This document shows, one piece after another, positions 1 through 8,579 of a stretch of 64,000 nt of DNA (positions within the stretch are counted from its first letter, which is position 1; every line of letters starts with the position of its first letter). Position numbers and translations under genes: made by a program. Under the pieces are notes generated by a model. That model was given only the letters and a program-made list of their open reading frames with translations. It had not been told where the DNA came from and searched no databases. Source of the DNA: Streptomyces diastatochromogenes (GTDB lineage: Bacteria; Actinomycetota; Actinomycetes; Streptomycetales; Streptomycetaceae); NCBI GenBank assembly GCA_026913215.1, contig JAPTYK010000001.1, positions 7,658,341-7,722,340 on the forward strand. Direction: 5' to 3'.

Positions 1-762
1 ACCCAGGGCAACGGCGTCAACATGAACGCCCGCACCGTGCTGTCCGGCATCGCCTACGGCGGCGCCACCACCGCCCGGCTGCCCCTGCGGCCCGACGGAT
101 TCCACGCCGAAGTCCTCGCCTCCCACCAGGCACTGCGCTCCGACGACGACCTCGCCGCCGCGCTGACCTGGCTCATCGACCAGAAGTCCACCTACAGCCT
201 GGACGTCAAGCGCACCAGCCTGCGCGACATGGACGAATGGATCGTCGACGACGACAGCATCCGCCACCGCGACCACGGCCGCTACTTCGAGATCAACGGC
301 GTGTCGGTCCAGGCCACCAGCCGCGAGGTCGGCGCCTGGACCCAGGCCATGCTCGAACCCGCCCCCGGCAACACCGTGGCCCTGATCTGCCAGCGGCGCG
401 CCGGCGTCCTGCAGTTCCTGCTCCAGGCCACCGTCCAGCCCGGCCTGACCGACCGCCTCGAACTCGGCCCCACCGTCCAGTTCGCCCCCGGCTACCACCG
501 CGGCCCCCAGGACATCCCGCCGCTGGCCCAGTACCTCCACGCCCCCGCCTCCTGGAACCGGCTCAAGGCCGTCCAGTCCGAGGACGGCGGCCGCTTCGCC
601 AAGGCCGACACCCTCCACCAGGTCATCGAACTGCCCGAGGACCACATCATCGAGGCACCGGCCAACTACCGGTGGATGACCCTCGGCCTGCTCAACCGCA
701 TGACTCGCTTCGGCTACCACGTCAACGTCGAGGCCCGCAGCCTCGCCGCCTGCCTGCTGTGA
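1..762 (+). CDS. NDP-hexose 2,3-dehydratase, C-terminal part (cut by window start)
   Basis: The reading frame is open from the first base to the TGA at 760-762, so the gene begins outside the window; about 253 residues are seen. The family (EvaA, TylCVI, SpnO) is about 450-480 residues built of two related halves, and this looks like the second half. Typical stretches are visible: ARTVLSGIAYGG near the start, the LICQRRAGVLQFL segment, LQATVQPG, and the end NVEARSLAACLL. The enzyme removes the 2-hydroxyl of NDP-4-keto-6-deoxyglucose on the way to 2,6-dideoxysugars. The next gene is the 3-ketoreductase that normally acts on its unstable product, which supports the call. The internal ATG at 22 is not the real start. 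Confidence 0.88.
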   Translation, partial: TQGNGVNMNARTVLSGIAYGGATTARLPLRPDGFHAEVLASHQALRSDDDLAAALTWLIDQKSTYSLDVKRTSLRDMDEWIVDDDSIRHRDHGRYFEINGVSVQATSREVGAWTQAMLEPAPGNTVALICQRRAGVLQFLLQATVQPGLTDRLELGPTVQFAPGYHRGPQDIPPLAQYLHAPASWNRLKAVQSEDGGRFAKADTLHQVIELPEDHIIEAPANYRWMTLGLLNRMTRFGYHVNVEARSLAACLL

Positions 763-875
763 CCCCCGGCCGGTGACCCGCCCGGCGGACCGCCGCCCGC
801 GCCGCCCGCGCCCCGCCCCGGACACCCCCGCGGGCGCGGGCGCGGCCGCCCCCGAACGAGACCCATGAGAGTGAT

Positions 876-1844
876 ATGGACCTCCTCCTGATCGGCCTGT
901 CCAGGTTCGCGCGGCGCCGCGTCCTGCCGGCCGCCTCGGCCACCGCCGGGATCACCACGATCGACATCGCCAGCGCCCACGCCGACCCCGCCTCCCTGCC
1001 GCCGCTCGAAAAACCCGGCCGCCTCCACCGCGACTGGCGCACCGCACTGGACACCGCCCGCCCCGGCCTGGTCTACGTCTCCCTGGCCAACAGCGACCAC
1101 GCGGCCGCGGTACGCCACGCGCTGAACGCCGGACACCACGTCGTCGTCGACAAACCGGCCCTGCCGGACACCGACACCGCCCGCGAACTGGTCGCCCTGG
1201 CCCGCTCCAGGTCCCTCGTGCTCGCCGAGGCCGTCTGCTACAGCTTCCACCCCATGTTCGCCGAGGCCCGCGCGATCGCCGAACACAGCGGCGGCGCCCT
1301 CACCAAGGCCGTCGCCGTCTTCACCCCGCCCGTTCCCCGCGACGACTTCCGCTTCGACCGCGCCCGCGGCGGCGGCGCGTTCGCCGACACCGGCCCCTAC
1401 CTGGCCTCCCTGGGCCGGGTCCTGTGGCAGGCCGAACCCGAGCGGCTGGACGTCCTGGTCACCGAACGCACCGACGACGGCCTGGAGACCGCCTACAGCG
1501 TGCTGGCGAGCTACCCGGGCGGCCGGACGGCCGTCGGGCACTTCGGCTTCACCACCGTCTACCAGAACACCCTGCGGCTGCTGGGCGAGAGCTGCGCCAT
1601 CGACTTCGAACGCCCCTTCTCCCTGCCCCCCGACCTCACCTCCGCCCTGCGGGTCCAGACCAAGGACCAGCAGTACGTCCACCGGACCGAACCGGCCGAC
1701 AGCATGCGGCTGTTCCTCACCCGGGTCCTGGAAGCCGCCCGCAGCGGATCGCGCGAGTTCGACGACGCCCTGATGAGCGACGCGCGCACCCTCGGCCGCC
1801 TCACCGCCGCCGGCGCGGCCCCCGGCCGTCCTCTCGGCCGATGA
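876..1844 (+). CDS. NDP-hexose 3-ketoreductase (Gfo/Idh/MocA family)
   Basis: A 322-residue NAD(P)-dependent oxidoreductase of the Gfo/Idh/MocA family. The N-terminal Rossmann segment begins MDLLLIGLSRFARRRVLPA. The family's catalytic lysine motif appears as VVVDKPA (usually EKP), about residues 89-95, and GGGAFADTGPYL is the typical start of the C-terminal domain. In deoxysugar pathways this enzyme reduces the 3-keto group left by the 2,3-dehydratase encoded just upstream. A 113-base C-rich spacer separates the two. Length is normal for the family and no frameshift is evident. Confidence 0.85.
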   Translation: MDLLLIGLSRFARRRVLPAASATAGITTIDIASAHADPASLPPLEKPGRLHRDWRTALDTARPGLVYVSLANSDHAAAVRHALNAGHHVVVDKPALPDTDTARELVALARSRSLVLAEAVCYSFHPMFAEARAIAEHSGGALTKAVAVFTPPVPRDDFRFDRARGGGAFADTGPYLASLGRVLWQAEPERLDVLVTERTDDGLETAYSVLASYPGGRTAVGHFGFTTVYQNTLRLLGESCAIDFERPFSLPPDLTSALRVQTKDQQYVHRTEPADSMRLFLTRVLEAARSGSREFDDALMSDARTLGRLTAAGAAPGRPLGR

Positions 1845-1896
1845 GCACTCCCGCCCGGTCCCCGCACCACCCACCCACCCCTCTGGAGGCAGCGCC

Positions 1897-2896
1897 GTGA
1901 CCCCCACCCCCGCTCGTCGTGGTGCTGGGCGCCGCGGGCTTCGTCGGATCCGCCGTCCTGCGCGAACTGGCCCGCCACCCGATCCGGCTGCGGGCCGTCT
2001 CCCGCCGCACACCCCCTGCCCACGACGCCCGCGCCGACATCGAAGTGGTCGCCGCGGACCTGACCCGGCCCGGCCAGATGGCCGCCGCCGTCGCCGGCGC
2101 CGACGTGGTCATCCACTCCCTGGCCTACATCGCGGGCGCCTCCACCTGGCGCATCGCCGACGGCGACACCGTCGCCGAACGCGTCAACGTCGGCCTGATG
2201 CGGGACCTGCTGCACGCCCTGGGCGAGCGCACCGACACCCGCACGCCCCCCACCGTCCTGTTCACCGGATCGGTCACGGCCGTCGGCCCCACCGACCGGG
2301 AAGTCCTCGACGGCACCGAACCCGACCGCCCCCAGGGCGAGTACGAACGGCAGAAACTCGCCGCCGAACGCCTCCTGCTGGACGCCGACGCCGCCGGCAC
2401 CGTCCGCGGCGCCTGCCTGCGCCTGACCACGGTGTACGGCTACAGCGCCGGATCCACCACCCGCGACAAGGGCATCGTCTCCTCGATGGCACGCCGCGCC
2501 GTGGCCGGCGAACCCCTGACCATGTGGCACGACGGAACCGTCCGCCGGGACCTGCTCCACGTCGACGACGTCGCCCGCGCCTTTCGGGACGCCATCCCCC
2601 GCATGGACGCGCTCGCCGGAAAACGCTGGCTGATCGGCACCGGCCAGGGAGCCGCCCTGGGGCCCGTGTTCACCCGGGTCTCCGCACTCGTCTCCGCCCA
2701 GACCGGCAAGGAACCGGTCCCGGTCGTCTCCGTCACGCCCCCCGAGTACGCCGAGGTCCGCGACTTCCGCAGCGTGATCATCGACTCCTCCCCGTTCCGG
2801 GCCGCCACCGGCTGGCAGCCGCAGGTCTCCCTCGACGAAGGCCTGCGCCTGACCACGGAGTTCTGCTCCAGCGGCCGCGAGGCACAGCTGCCCTGA
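1897..2896 (+). CDS. NDP-hexose 4-ketoreductase (extended SDR), frameshift near the start
   Basis: An extended short-chain dehydrogenase of about 330 residues. It has the VLGAAGFVGSAVLRELARHP nucleotide-binding loop, the acidic DLT turn, a GSVTAVGPTD segment and the YERQK catalytic Tyr-Lys pair, with HVDDVARAF toward the C-terminus. It probably reduces the 4-keto group, the last step in making the NDP-dideoxysugar. The best start is the GTG at 1897, preceded by CTGGAGGC, but it is out of frame with the body. Dropping one C from the run at about 1901-1910 gives V-T-P-T-P-L-V-V-V-L-G-A-A-G, so a single extra base there is likely a sequence error. Without correction the frame opens at the GTG at 1919. 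Confidence 0.82.
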
Positions 2897-2997
2897 ACCC
2901 GGCACCGCCCCACCCGGGCGTGCTCCAGAGCCGCTCGACCACCGGCCGCGATGCTCTGAGCCCGTATCCCCTCCACACCCAGCCGAAAGAGGCCCGC

Positions 2998-3413
2998 ATG
3001 CCGAACCACCACCACGCCGTCGTCCAGAGCTTCGTCGACATGATCAACAGTCATGACGTCAGCACCATGGAGGAGCACACCGCGGCCGGACACATCGACC
3101 ACAACCCCGCCGTGGCCGACGGCATCGAGGCCAACCGGGCCTTCTGGACCCAGGTGTTCACCGCCTTCCCCGACCTCAAGGCCGTGTTGCACGACGTCAT
3201 CGCCGAGGGCGACCGCGTCGCCGCCCGCCTGGAGTACAGCGCCACCCACCAGGACACCTTCCTCGGCATACCGGCCACCGGCCGCCCGGTGAACTTCCAG
3301 TCCATCGACATCTGGCGGATCGAGGACGGCCTGCTCGCCGAGCACTGGGACCAGCTCAACATGGACGACCTCTTCCGGCAGCTGGGGCCGGCCCGGCCGC
3401 CGCACAGGCCTGA
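2998..3413 (+). CDS. SnoaL-like polyketide cyclase/NTF2-fold protein
   Basis: Starts at ATG 2998 after GAAAGAGGC. The first about 130 residues are a clear SnoaL-type NTF2 fold: VVQSFVDMINSHDV, DHNPAVADGIEANRAFW, FPDLKAVLHDVIAEGDRVAARLEYSATHQ, and the closing IDIWRIEDGLLAEHWDQLN. Such proteins act as aldol cyclases or hydroxylation partners in polyketide pathways, or as ester cyclases of unknown role. In the given sequence the frame runs on to 3651 with an implausible Pro/Arg-rich tail. One missing G in the run at 3384-3387 would end the protein at the TGA at 3411-3413, which is normal length, so that end is used here. It sits between two deoxysugar genes. Confidence 0.72.
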
Positions 3414-3622
3414 GACCCCTCACGCCCCGGCGCGGCGGCCGGCCCGCCCCGGCCACCGCGCCCCCGGCCGCACCACCCGCACCGCCCCCGCCGCGCGCAG
3501 GGCGGTGACCGCCATGCCCGCCCCACCCCCCGCCGCCCGCGGCGAAGGGCCCCGCGGCACCGCGCGCAGGGCATCAGCGCTGCTCCAGCCGGTCTTGAGC
3601 GCCCACCGCTACCGTCGTCACC

Positions 3623-4244
3623 ATGGAACTCAACAGCCTGGAAATCAGTGAACTCGCCCTCCCGGGCGCGTTCCTGCTTTCCCCAGGCCGTTGAGGACGA
3701 GGTCGTCGTCCGCTACGAGACCTTCCGCCAGGACGACGTCGAACACGCCGTCGGACGGCCCTTCACGATCCGCCACAGCGACCTGTCGGCCGCCCGCCGC
3801 CTGGTCCTGCGCGGCATCCACGGCACCGCCGGCGAAGGCGCCCGCGCCCGCCTGTTCGACTGCGTGCGCGGCTCCGCCGTCCACGTCGTGGTGGACCTGC
3901 GCGTCGGATCCCCCGACTACGGCCGCCACCAGATGGTCTGGCTCGACCACCGCGACCCCGCCGGCGTGTTCGTCTCCGAAGGCCTCGGCCACGGCTGGCT
4001 CGCCCTCGAGGACGACACGGTCGTCGCCTGCCACAGCTCCCGGCCCGACACCCCCGGCACCGGCTACACCGTCAGCGCCCTCGACCCCGCGCTCGCCCTG
4101 CCCTGGGGACTGACCACCGAGCCGCTGATGTCCGACGAGGACCTCGCCGCGCCCACCGCCGCCGAAGCACTGGCCCAGGGCCTCCTGCCGGCCTACGAGG
4201 ACTGCCTCGCGCTCTACGACCGCCCCACCCTCACCACGGACTGA
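3623..4244 (+). CDS. dTDP-4-keto-6-deoxyhexose 3,5-epimerase (RmlC-like), frameshift near 3680
   Basis: The body has features of the cupin-fold RmlC/EvaD epimerases: VRYETFRQDDVEHAVGRPF, LRGIHG (the strand with the catalytic His), VHVVVDLRVGSPDYG, FVSEGLGHGWLALEDDTVVAC and GLTTEPLMSDED near the end. These enzymes invert C3 and/or C5 of the keto sugar, usually giving an L-sugar. The ATG at 3623 reads M-E-L-N-S-L-E-I-S-E-L-A-L-P-G-A-F-L-L, a fitting N-terminus, but the frame is lost at the TTT/CCCC run around 3678-3684. The alternative in-frame ATG at 3648 gives an atypical start. About 205 residues after correction. Confidence 0.8.
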
Positions 4245-4247
4245 CCC

Positions 4248-4268
4248 CCGGCCCTTTTCTCGGGCCGG
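4248..4268 (+). terminator. Hairpin after the epimerase gene
   Basis: CCGGCCC pairs with GGGCCGG around a T-rich 7-base loop immediately after the epimerase stop at 4244. It fits a factor-independent terminator closing the deoxysugar block before the SARP gene. There is no following U-run, as is usual in Streptomyces. Confidence 0.5.
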
Positions 4269-4452
4269 ACCGCAGGCCCCGCGCGCCGCAAGGACGGGCG
4301 GGGCCCGCGGCATGCCCGCGCACAACCCCCCATGAATCGCTCACACCCCGGGCGGGACGAAGACACCCGCACGAGCGGGAGCTGCGCACTGTCCGCGCGA
4401 GGCAGGCTCGTGGGAGTTTCGAGGTCCGATGACAGAGACATAAGGGGGCCGC

Positions 4453-5265
4453 ATGCGCATCTCTGTTCTGGGGTCTTTGGAAGCCGAACTGAAGGGCGTC
4501 CCGATCCTGCCCACCGCGGCGAAGCCGCGCCAGATCCTGGCACTGCTCGCCATCTACGCCAACCAGGTCCTGCCGGTGTCCGCGCTGATGGAGGAGATCT
4601 GGGGCGACGCCCCGCCCCGCAGCGCGCTCACCACGCTGCAGACCTACATCCTCCAACTGCGGCGCTGCATGGAGAAGGCACTCGACGGAGAGCCCGGAGG
4701 CTCCAAGGAACTGCTGCTGACCCGGCACGGGGGATACCTCCTGCACACCGAGCCCGGCAGCATCGACGCCCACGAGCACGACCGGCTGTCCGCGCTGGGC
4801 CAGCGCGCCTTCGACCGCGGCGAGCACGCCCAGGCCGCGGAGCTGTTCCGGCAGGCCCTCGCCCTGTGGCGGGGCCCGGCCCTGGTCGACGTACGCACCG
4901 GCCCGCTGTTGGAGATCGAGGCCATGCGGCTGGAGGAGAGCCGCCTGGGCGTGCTGGAGCGGCGCATCGACGTCGAGCTCAGGCTCGGCCGGCACGGCGA
5001 ACTGCTCACCGAGCTCACCGCGCTCGCCGCCCGCCACCCGCTGCACGAGGGACTGCACGCCCAGTCGATGGTGGCCTTCTACCGGGCCGGACGGCCCTCC
5101 GCGGCGCTCGACGTCTTCCAGAACCTGCGGACCCGTCTCGTGGAGGAGCTGGGCATCGAGCCCTCGCAGCGCCTGCAGCAGCTGCAGCGGGCCGTCCTCG
5201 GAAGCGACCCGGCGCTGGACGTCGACGCCGGGACCGGGCGGGTGCTCGACCGCTTCGCCAGATAA
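4453..5265 (+). CDS. SARP-family pathway activator
   Basis: A 270-residue Streptomyces antibiotic regulatory protein of the ActII-ORF4/RedD size class. Residues 1-100 form the OmpR-like winged helix (MRISVLGSLEAEL, KPRQILALLAIYANQVL, ALTTLQTYILQLRRCME). Residues about 110-250 form the bacterial transcriptional activation domain (EHDRLSALGQRAFDRGEHAQAAELFRQALALWRG, then LEELGIEP-type residues near 230). Such proteins bind heptameric direct repeats near -35 and turn on the adjacent cluster. The start follows TAAGGGGGCCGC. Its place between the deoxysugar genes and the glycosyltransferase makes it the likely local activator of region 1. Confidence 0.9.
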   Translation: MRISVLGSLEAELKGVPILPTAAKPRQILALLAIYANQVLPVSALMEEIWGDAPPRSALTTLQTYILQLRRCMEKALDGEPGGSKELLLTRHGGYLLHTEPGSIDAHEHDRLSALGQRAFDRGEHAQAAELFRQALALWRGPALVDVRTGPLLEIEAMRLEESRLGVLERRIDVELRLGRHGELLTELTALAARHPLHEGLHAQSMVAFYRAGRPSAALDVFQNLRTRLVEELGIEPSQRLQQLQRAVLGSDPALDVDAGTGRVLDRFAR

Positions 5266-5280
5266 CCCCAGGGAGGAACT

Positions 5281-6187
5281 GTGCGTGTGCTCTTCTCGGC
5301 GGGCCTCGGCATGCCGGCGGCACTGCGCCTGGTGTTGCTCGCGAGGGAACTGCAGTCGGCCGGCCACGAAGTCCGCTTCTGTGCCCCGGCCCGGACCCGC
5401 CAGCGCGTGGTCCGGGCCGGGCTCGTCCAGTCCTGGCCGCGCCCCGGCGCTTCAGCCGGGCCTGGCGGCCCGACCTGGTGGTCCACGACCCGCTGTGCCC
5501 GCAGGCGACCGACATGGCGGCCGAGTCCGGGGTGCCCACCGTCGGCTACCTGCCCTACGCCCACCCGCCGCTGTCGCCGCGGCCGACCGTCTGGATCGAC
5601 CCCTGCCCCCGCTGCTGCGGGACCGGCCGGAGCCCGAGGCCTGGCAGGTGCGCTGCGACGCCTACGAACTGCCCGCGCAGCCGGTGCCCTGGCTCACCGA
5701 GCTGTCCCTGCGCCCGCGGGTGTGCATCACCGGAATGCCCACCGGCACCGGACCGGCCGACCTGCGCCGGGCCCGGCTCTTCCGCAAGGTCGCCGAGGGC
5801 GTCGAAAGCCTCGGCCTGCAGGTGGCCGTGCTCAGGGGCGAGGACCACCCCTGGAGCGTGGTGCTGCGCGGCAGCGTCCTGGCCGTGCACGGCGGCGACG
5901 AGGGCATCGTGTACGCGGCCGCCCGCTACGGCGTCTCCCAGCTGGTGCTGCCGGCGGGCCCGGAGGAATGGGCGGCGGGCAAGCGCCTGGAGCGGGCCGG
6001 CATCGGCCGCTGCCTGACCGACGAGGAACTGGCGGGCGACTCCACCATGCTGCGGCTGCGTTTCCACATCGCCGAGCTCGTCAACGGCGGCCGGGTGCTG
6101 CCCGCGGCCGCGAAACTGGGCCGGAGCATCGCCCGGATGCCGCAGCCCGCCGACCTCGTCCCCGGCATCGAGGCCCTGCTGAACTGA
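5281..6187 (+). CDS. Short GT-B glycosyltransferase, two frameshifts
   Basis: GTG start at 5281, 15 bases after the SARP stop, with AGGGAGGAACT as ribosome site. Three frames must be joined (shifts near 5450 and 5610). The parts read MRVLFSAGLGMPAALRLVLLARELQSAGHEV, then WRPDLVVHDPLCPQATDMAAESGVPTVGYLP, then LRPRVCITGMPTG and VLAVHGGDEGIVYAAARYGVSQLVLPAG. This is the layout of natural-product family-1 glycosyltransferases, which attach the NDP-sugar to the aglycone. Two oddities: only about 300 residues instead of 380-420, with about 60-90 residues missing between the first two blocks; and the donor-site HHGGAGT motif is degenerate (VHGGDEG). It may be weak, helper-like or inactive. Confidence 0.72.
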
Positions 6188-6212
6188 ACACGCCCGGCAC
6201 GCGGGCACGTTG

Positions 6213-6252
6213 ACGGGCCCGCGCCGCCGGGGGAGGTACGGCGCGGGCCCGT
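6213..6252. terminator. Bidirectional hairpin between convergent genes
   Basis: A perfect 14-base inverted repeat (ACGGGCCCGCGCCG at 6213-6226 and its complement at 6239-6252) with a 12-base loop. It lies between the plus-strand glycosyltransferase and the end of the long minus-strand operon, where a shared terminator is expected. Confidence 0.75.
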
Positions 6253-6327
6253 CGTCCAGGGGAGATCCCAGTGTGCCGACCGCCTCTGGAGGGCGGCTGG
6301 AACCGCGGTCGGCGGACCGCGGGCCGC

Positions 6328-6702
6328 TCAGCGCGGCCCGTCGGAACGCTCCGGGGTCAGCTGCGGCGGCACCGTCCAGGCCAGACCGGCCGACTCGTAG
6401 GAGGTCGCCGGCCCGATCCAGGGGTCCTGGCCGTGGATCTCCACGATCCGCTCGCGCAGCCACTGGTCGAAGGGGTGCTCCGAGGCGGCCCAGCGCTTCC
6501 TGGTGCGCTCCGGGTCCGCCGTCTCGAAGTGCACGATCACGTGGTCCCCGTCGGGCCGCGGGTCGATGCGCAGCACCTCGCCGGTGATGCCCAGCCGGCG
6601 CCGGGACGCCTCGTACTCGCGCAGCCGCGGACCCTGCAGCTCCTCGACGAGCTGCTGCCAGGCCAGGGGCTTGCCGGGCAGCAGCGGCACGGTCCGCGTC
6701 AC
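6328..6702 (-). CDS. Small conserved-looking protein, function unknown
   Basis: 124 residues starting at GTG 6702, which overlaps the TGA of the SnoaL-like gene (GTGA), so the two are translationally coupled and this is the last gene of the long minus-strand operon. Visible segments are LREYEASRRRLGITGEVLRIDPRPDGDHVIVHFETADPER and FDQWLRERIVEIHGQDPW. The pattern (a regular helix-strand stretch, an acidic FETAD strand, an FD.W segment) resembles small dimeric alpha/beta-barrel proteins such as DUF6176-type families, but the match is only by eye. No signal peptide or membrane segment. A role in processing the polyketide is inferred from position only. Confidence 0.6.
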   Translation of the reverse strand: MTRTVPLLPGKPLAWQQLVEELQGPRLREYEASRRRLGITGEVLRIDPRPDGDHVIVHFETADPERTRKRWAASEHPFDQWLRERIVEIHGQDPWIGPATSYESAGLAWTVPPQLTPERSDGPR

Positions 6703-7207
6703 GGTCCTGGCCCCTCCGCCCCGCGCCGGCGGCCTTGCGGGGCGCCAGCATCCGCAGCCCGAGCGCGGCGAACATGTTCGACGCCACGTTGTGCTCCCAG
6801 CGTTCGGCGATCCGGCCCTCCTCGTCGAACCGCCAGATGACGATGCCGACGGACAGGAACGAACGGCCGGTGGGCGCGATGCCGAGCAGCTCGCCCAGGT
6901 GGGTGCCGCGCCAGGTGTTGTGGATGACGACCATGTCGTCGTGGGCGCTGATGTCCTCGATGGTGACGTGGAAGTCGGGGAACGCCTCCCGCAGCCCGGC
7001 GATGGTGTACTTCACGCCCTCGGCGCCCTCGGGCGCGCCGGGCAGGCCGGCGTGGTCGACGATGTCCGGCCGGTAGTGCTCGTCCACGAGCGAGGCGTCG
7101 CCCTGGTTGACGAACTCGGCGAAGACGCGCCGGATCGTGGCCTTGTTGCGTTCCTGGGCGTTCTCCCACAGTCCTCGCGCCGTCTCGGCGGTGGTCGCGG
7201 TGGTCAC
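6699..7207 (-). CDS. SnoaL-like NTF2-fold protein (possible cyclase), frameshift near the end
   Basis: Starts at ATG 7207. About 168 residues with the SnoaL pattern: RNKATIRRVFAEFVNQGDASLVDEHYRPDIVDHAG, VKYTIAGLREAFPDFHVTIEDISAHDDMVVIHNTWRGTHLGEL, and VIWRFDEEGRIAERWEHNV. This is the second SnoaL-like gene in region 1. The frame runs on far past the domain unless one base is restored in the G/C-rich stretch around 6720-6745, after which it ends at TGA 6699-6701 overlapping the next start. It lies 40 bases after the FAD monooxygenase gene. SnoaL-like proteins often work beside such oxygenases as cyclases or hydroxylase helpers. Confidence 0.75.
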
Positions 7208-7247
7208 AACAGCAGTCCTCTCGTCGTCGGTCGGATACGCACCCGGC

Positions 7248-8459
7248 TCACACCGAGGTGGTGGCGCCGGACTTCCACCGCGCGCCGTAGGCGACGTGGT
7301 CGCGTTCGGTGGACTGGAAGGTCTTGTTCCAGGTCAGGGCCATGAACCGGTCGCGCAGCCAGACGGCGGCCGGGTTCTGCAGGGAGCCGAGCACGCCGAT
7401 GCGGTGCGCCAGCACCTGCATCGGGCCGGTGCGCTCCCGGCGTTCGGCCTCGTAGGCGCGCAGGGCCCGGGGGACGCCGGCGCCGGAGACGAGGTGCCCG
7501 GCCAGGACCAGGCCGTCCTCGATGGCCTGGCAGGCGCCCTGCCCGATGTTGAAGCTCATCGCGTGCGCGGCGTCGCCGAGCAGGGTGACCCGGCCCCGGC
7601 CCCAGACCGGGTCGGGCTTGCGGTCCAGGACGTCGCCGCGCAGGATGCTCTCCGGCACGGTGGCGTCCAGGATCCGGCGGACCATCGGGTCGGCCCAGCC
7701 GGCGTGCCGGGCCCGCAGCATGTCCAGGGTCTGTTCGGGCGTGCCCTCGTCGCGGCCGCCGGCGGGACCGTCGGCGACGCTCATCCAGTGCACGACGCCG
7801 GGGGCGATGTCGTAGTACGTGAAGCGGGTCCCGGGGCCGAACAGCGCCTGGAAGGTGCCGGGCGGGAACTCCTCGGGGCTCAGCTCGGCGTGGCCGCGCC
7901 AGGCGATGTAGCCGGTGTAGTCGGGCGGCTGGGGGCCCAGCAGCTGGGCGCGGACGGCGGAGCGCACCCCGTCGGCGCCGATCAGCAGGTCGCCGTCCTC
8001 GGAGGTGCCGTCGGCGAAGTGGAGGCTGACGCCCTCGTCGTGCTCGGTGTAGCCGGTGACCTCGGCGCCGGTGACGACCGGCGCGCTCACCGCGTCGCGC
8101 AGGATGCCGTGCAGGTCGGAGCGGCCGATGGCGACCGTGGGCTGCCCGTAGCGCTGGACGAACTGGCCCACCGGCCAGGTGCCGATGGTCCGGCCGGCCG
8201 AGGTCGCGAAGTTGCACGCGGACTGGGCGGGGGCGATCGCGGAGACCTGGTCGGCGACGCCGAGGTGGTCCAGGGCGAGCATGCCGTTGGTCCAGATGTG
8301 CAGTCCGGCGCCGCCGTCGCGCAGCTGGGGGGCGCGTTCGAAGACGATGGAGTCGATGCCCCGCTGCTGGAGGGCGAGGGCGGTGGCGATGCCGCCGATC
8401 CCGCCGCCGGCGATGAGGACCCGGCGCAGGGGGCGAGGCGTCTGAGCGGACATGTTCAT
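7248..8459 (-). CDS. FAD-dependent monooxygenase (group A, PF01494 type)
   Basis: 403 residues, uninterrupted. The N-terminal dinucleotide motif is VLIAGGGIGGIATALALQQRG (residues about 14-34), followed by the FERAP acidic end of strand 2, GDLLIGADGVRSAVR (the DG motif that contacts FAD and NADPH) and RVTLLGDAAHAMSFNIGQGACQAIEDG (the GD motif for the FAD ribityl). These are hallmarks of p-hydroxybenzoate-hydroxylase-type flavoenzymes. They hydroxylate or epoxidise aromatic and polyene substrates using NAD(P)H and O2. Likely a tailoring enzyme of the region 1 polyketide. It is followed by the SnoaL-like gene in the same operon. Confidence 0.88.
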   Translation of the reverse strand: MNMSAQTPRPLRRVLIAGGGIGGIATALALQQRGIDSIVFERAPQLRDGGAGLHIWTNGMLALDHLGVADQVSAIAPAQSACNFATSAGRTIGTWPVGQFVQRYGQPTVAIGRSDLHGILRDAVSAPVVTGAEVTGYTEHDEGVSLHFADGTSEDGDLLIGADGVRSAVRAQLLGPQPPDYTGYIAWRGHAELSPEEFPPGTFQALFGPGTRFTYYDIAPGVVHWMSVADGPAGGRDEGTPEQTLDMLRARHAGWADPMVRRILDATVPESILRGDVLDRKPDPVWGRGRVTLLGDAAHAMSFNIGQGACQAIEDGLVLAGHLVSGAGVPRALRAYEAERRERTGPMQVLAHRIGVLGSLQNPAAVWLRDRFMALTWNKTFQSTERDHVAYGARWKSGATTSV

Positions 8460-8500
8460 TCTCCCGGAGGTCGGGTCGAAGGGCGGGTCGGCGGGTCGGC

Positions 8501-8577
8501 GTGGGGGGATGCCGTGGGGGGTGTGGGGGAGCGGGGTGGGTGGGGGTGGGGGTGGGGGATCGGCCGGGGGTGCGCCG
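8501..8577. repeat. G-run-rich spacer (plus strand)
   Basis: Between the monooxygenase start and the upstream aldo/keto reductase stop, the plus strand carries about ten G-runs of 4-6 separated by one to a few bases. The transcribed RNA is correspondingly C-rich. It is slippage-prone and could form G-quadruplexes in DNA. No gene is seen in it. Confidence 0.6.
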
Positions 8578-8579
8578 GG

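Noticed and set aside
714..2905. Long minus-strand open frames (432 and 448 aa) opposite the deoxysugar genes
   Set aside because: Gly/Ala/Val-rich shadow frames of clear plus-strand enzymes; no family signature and no ribosome site.
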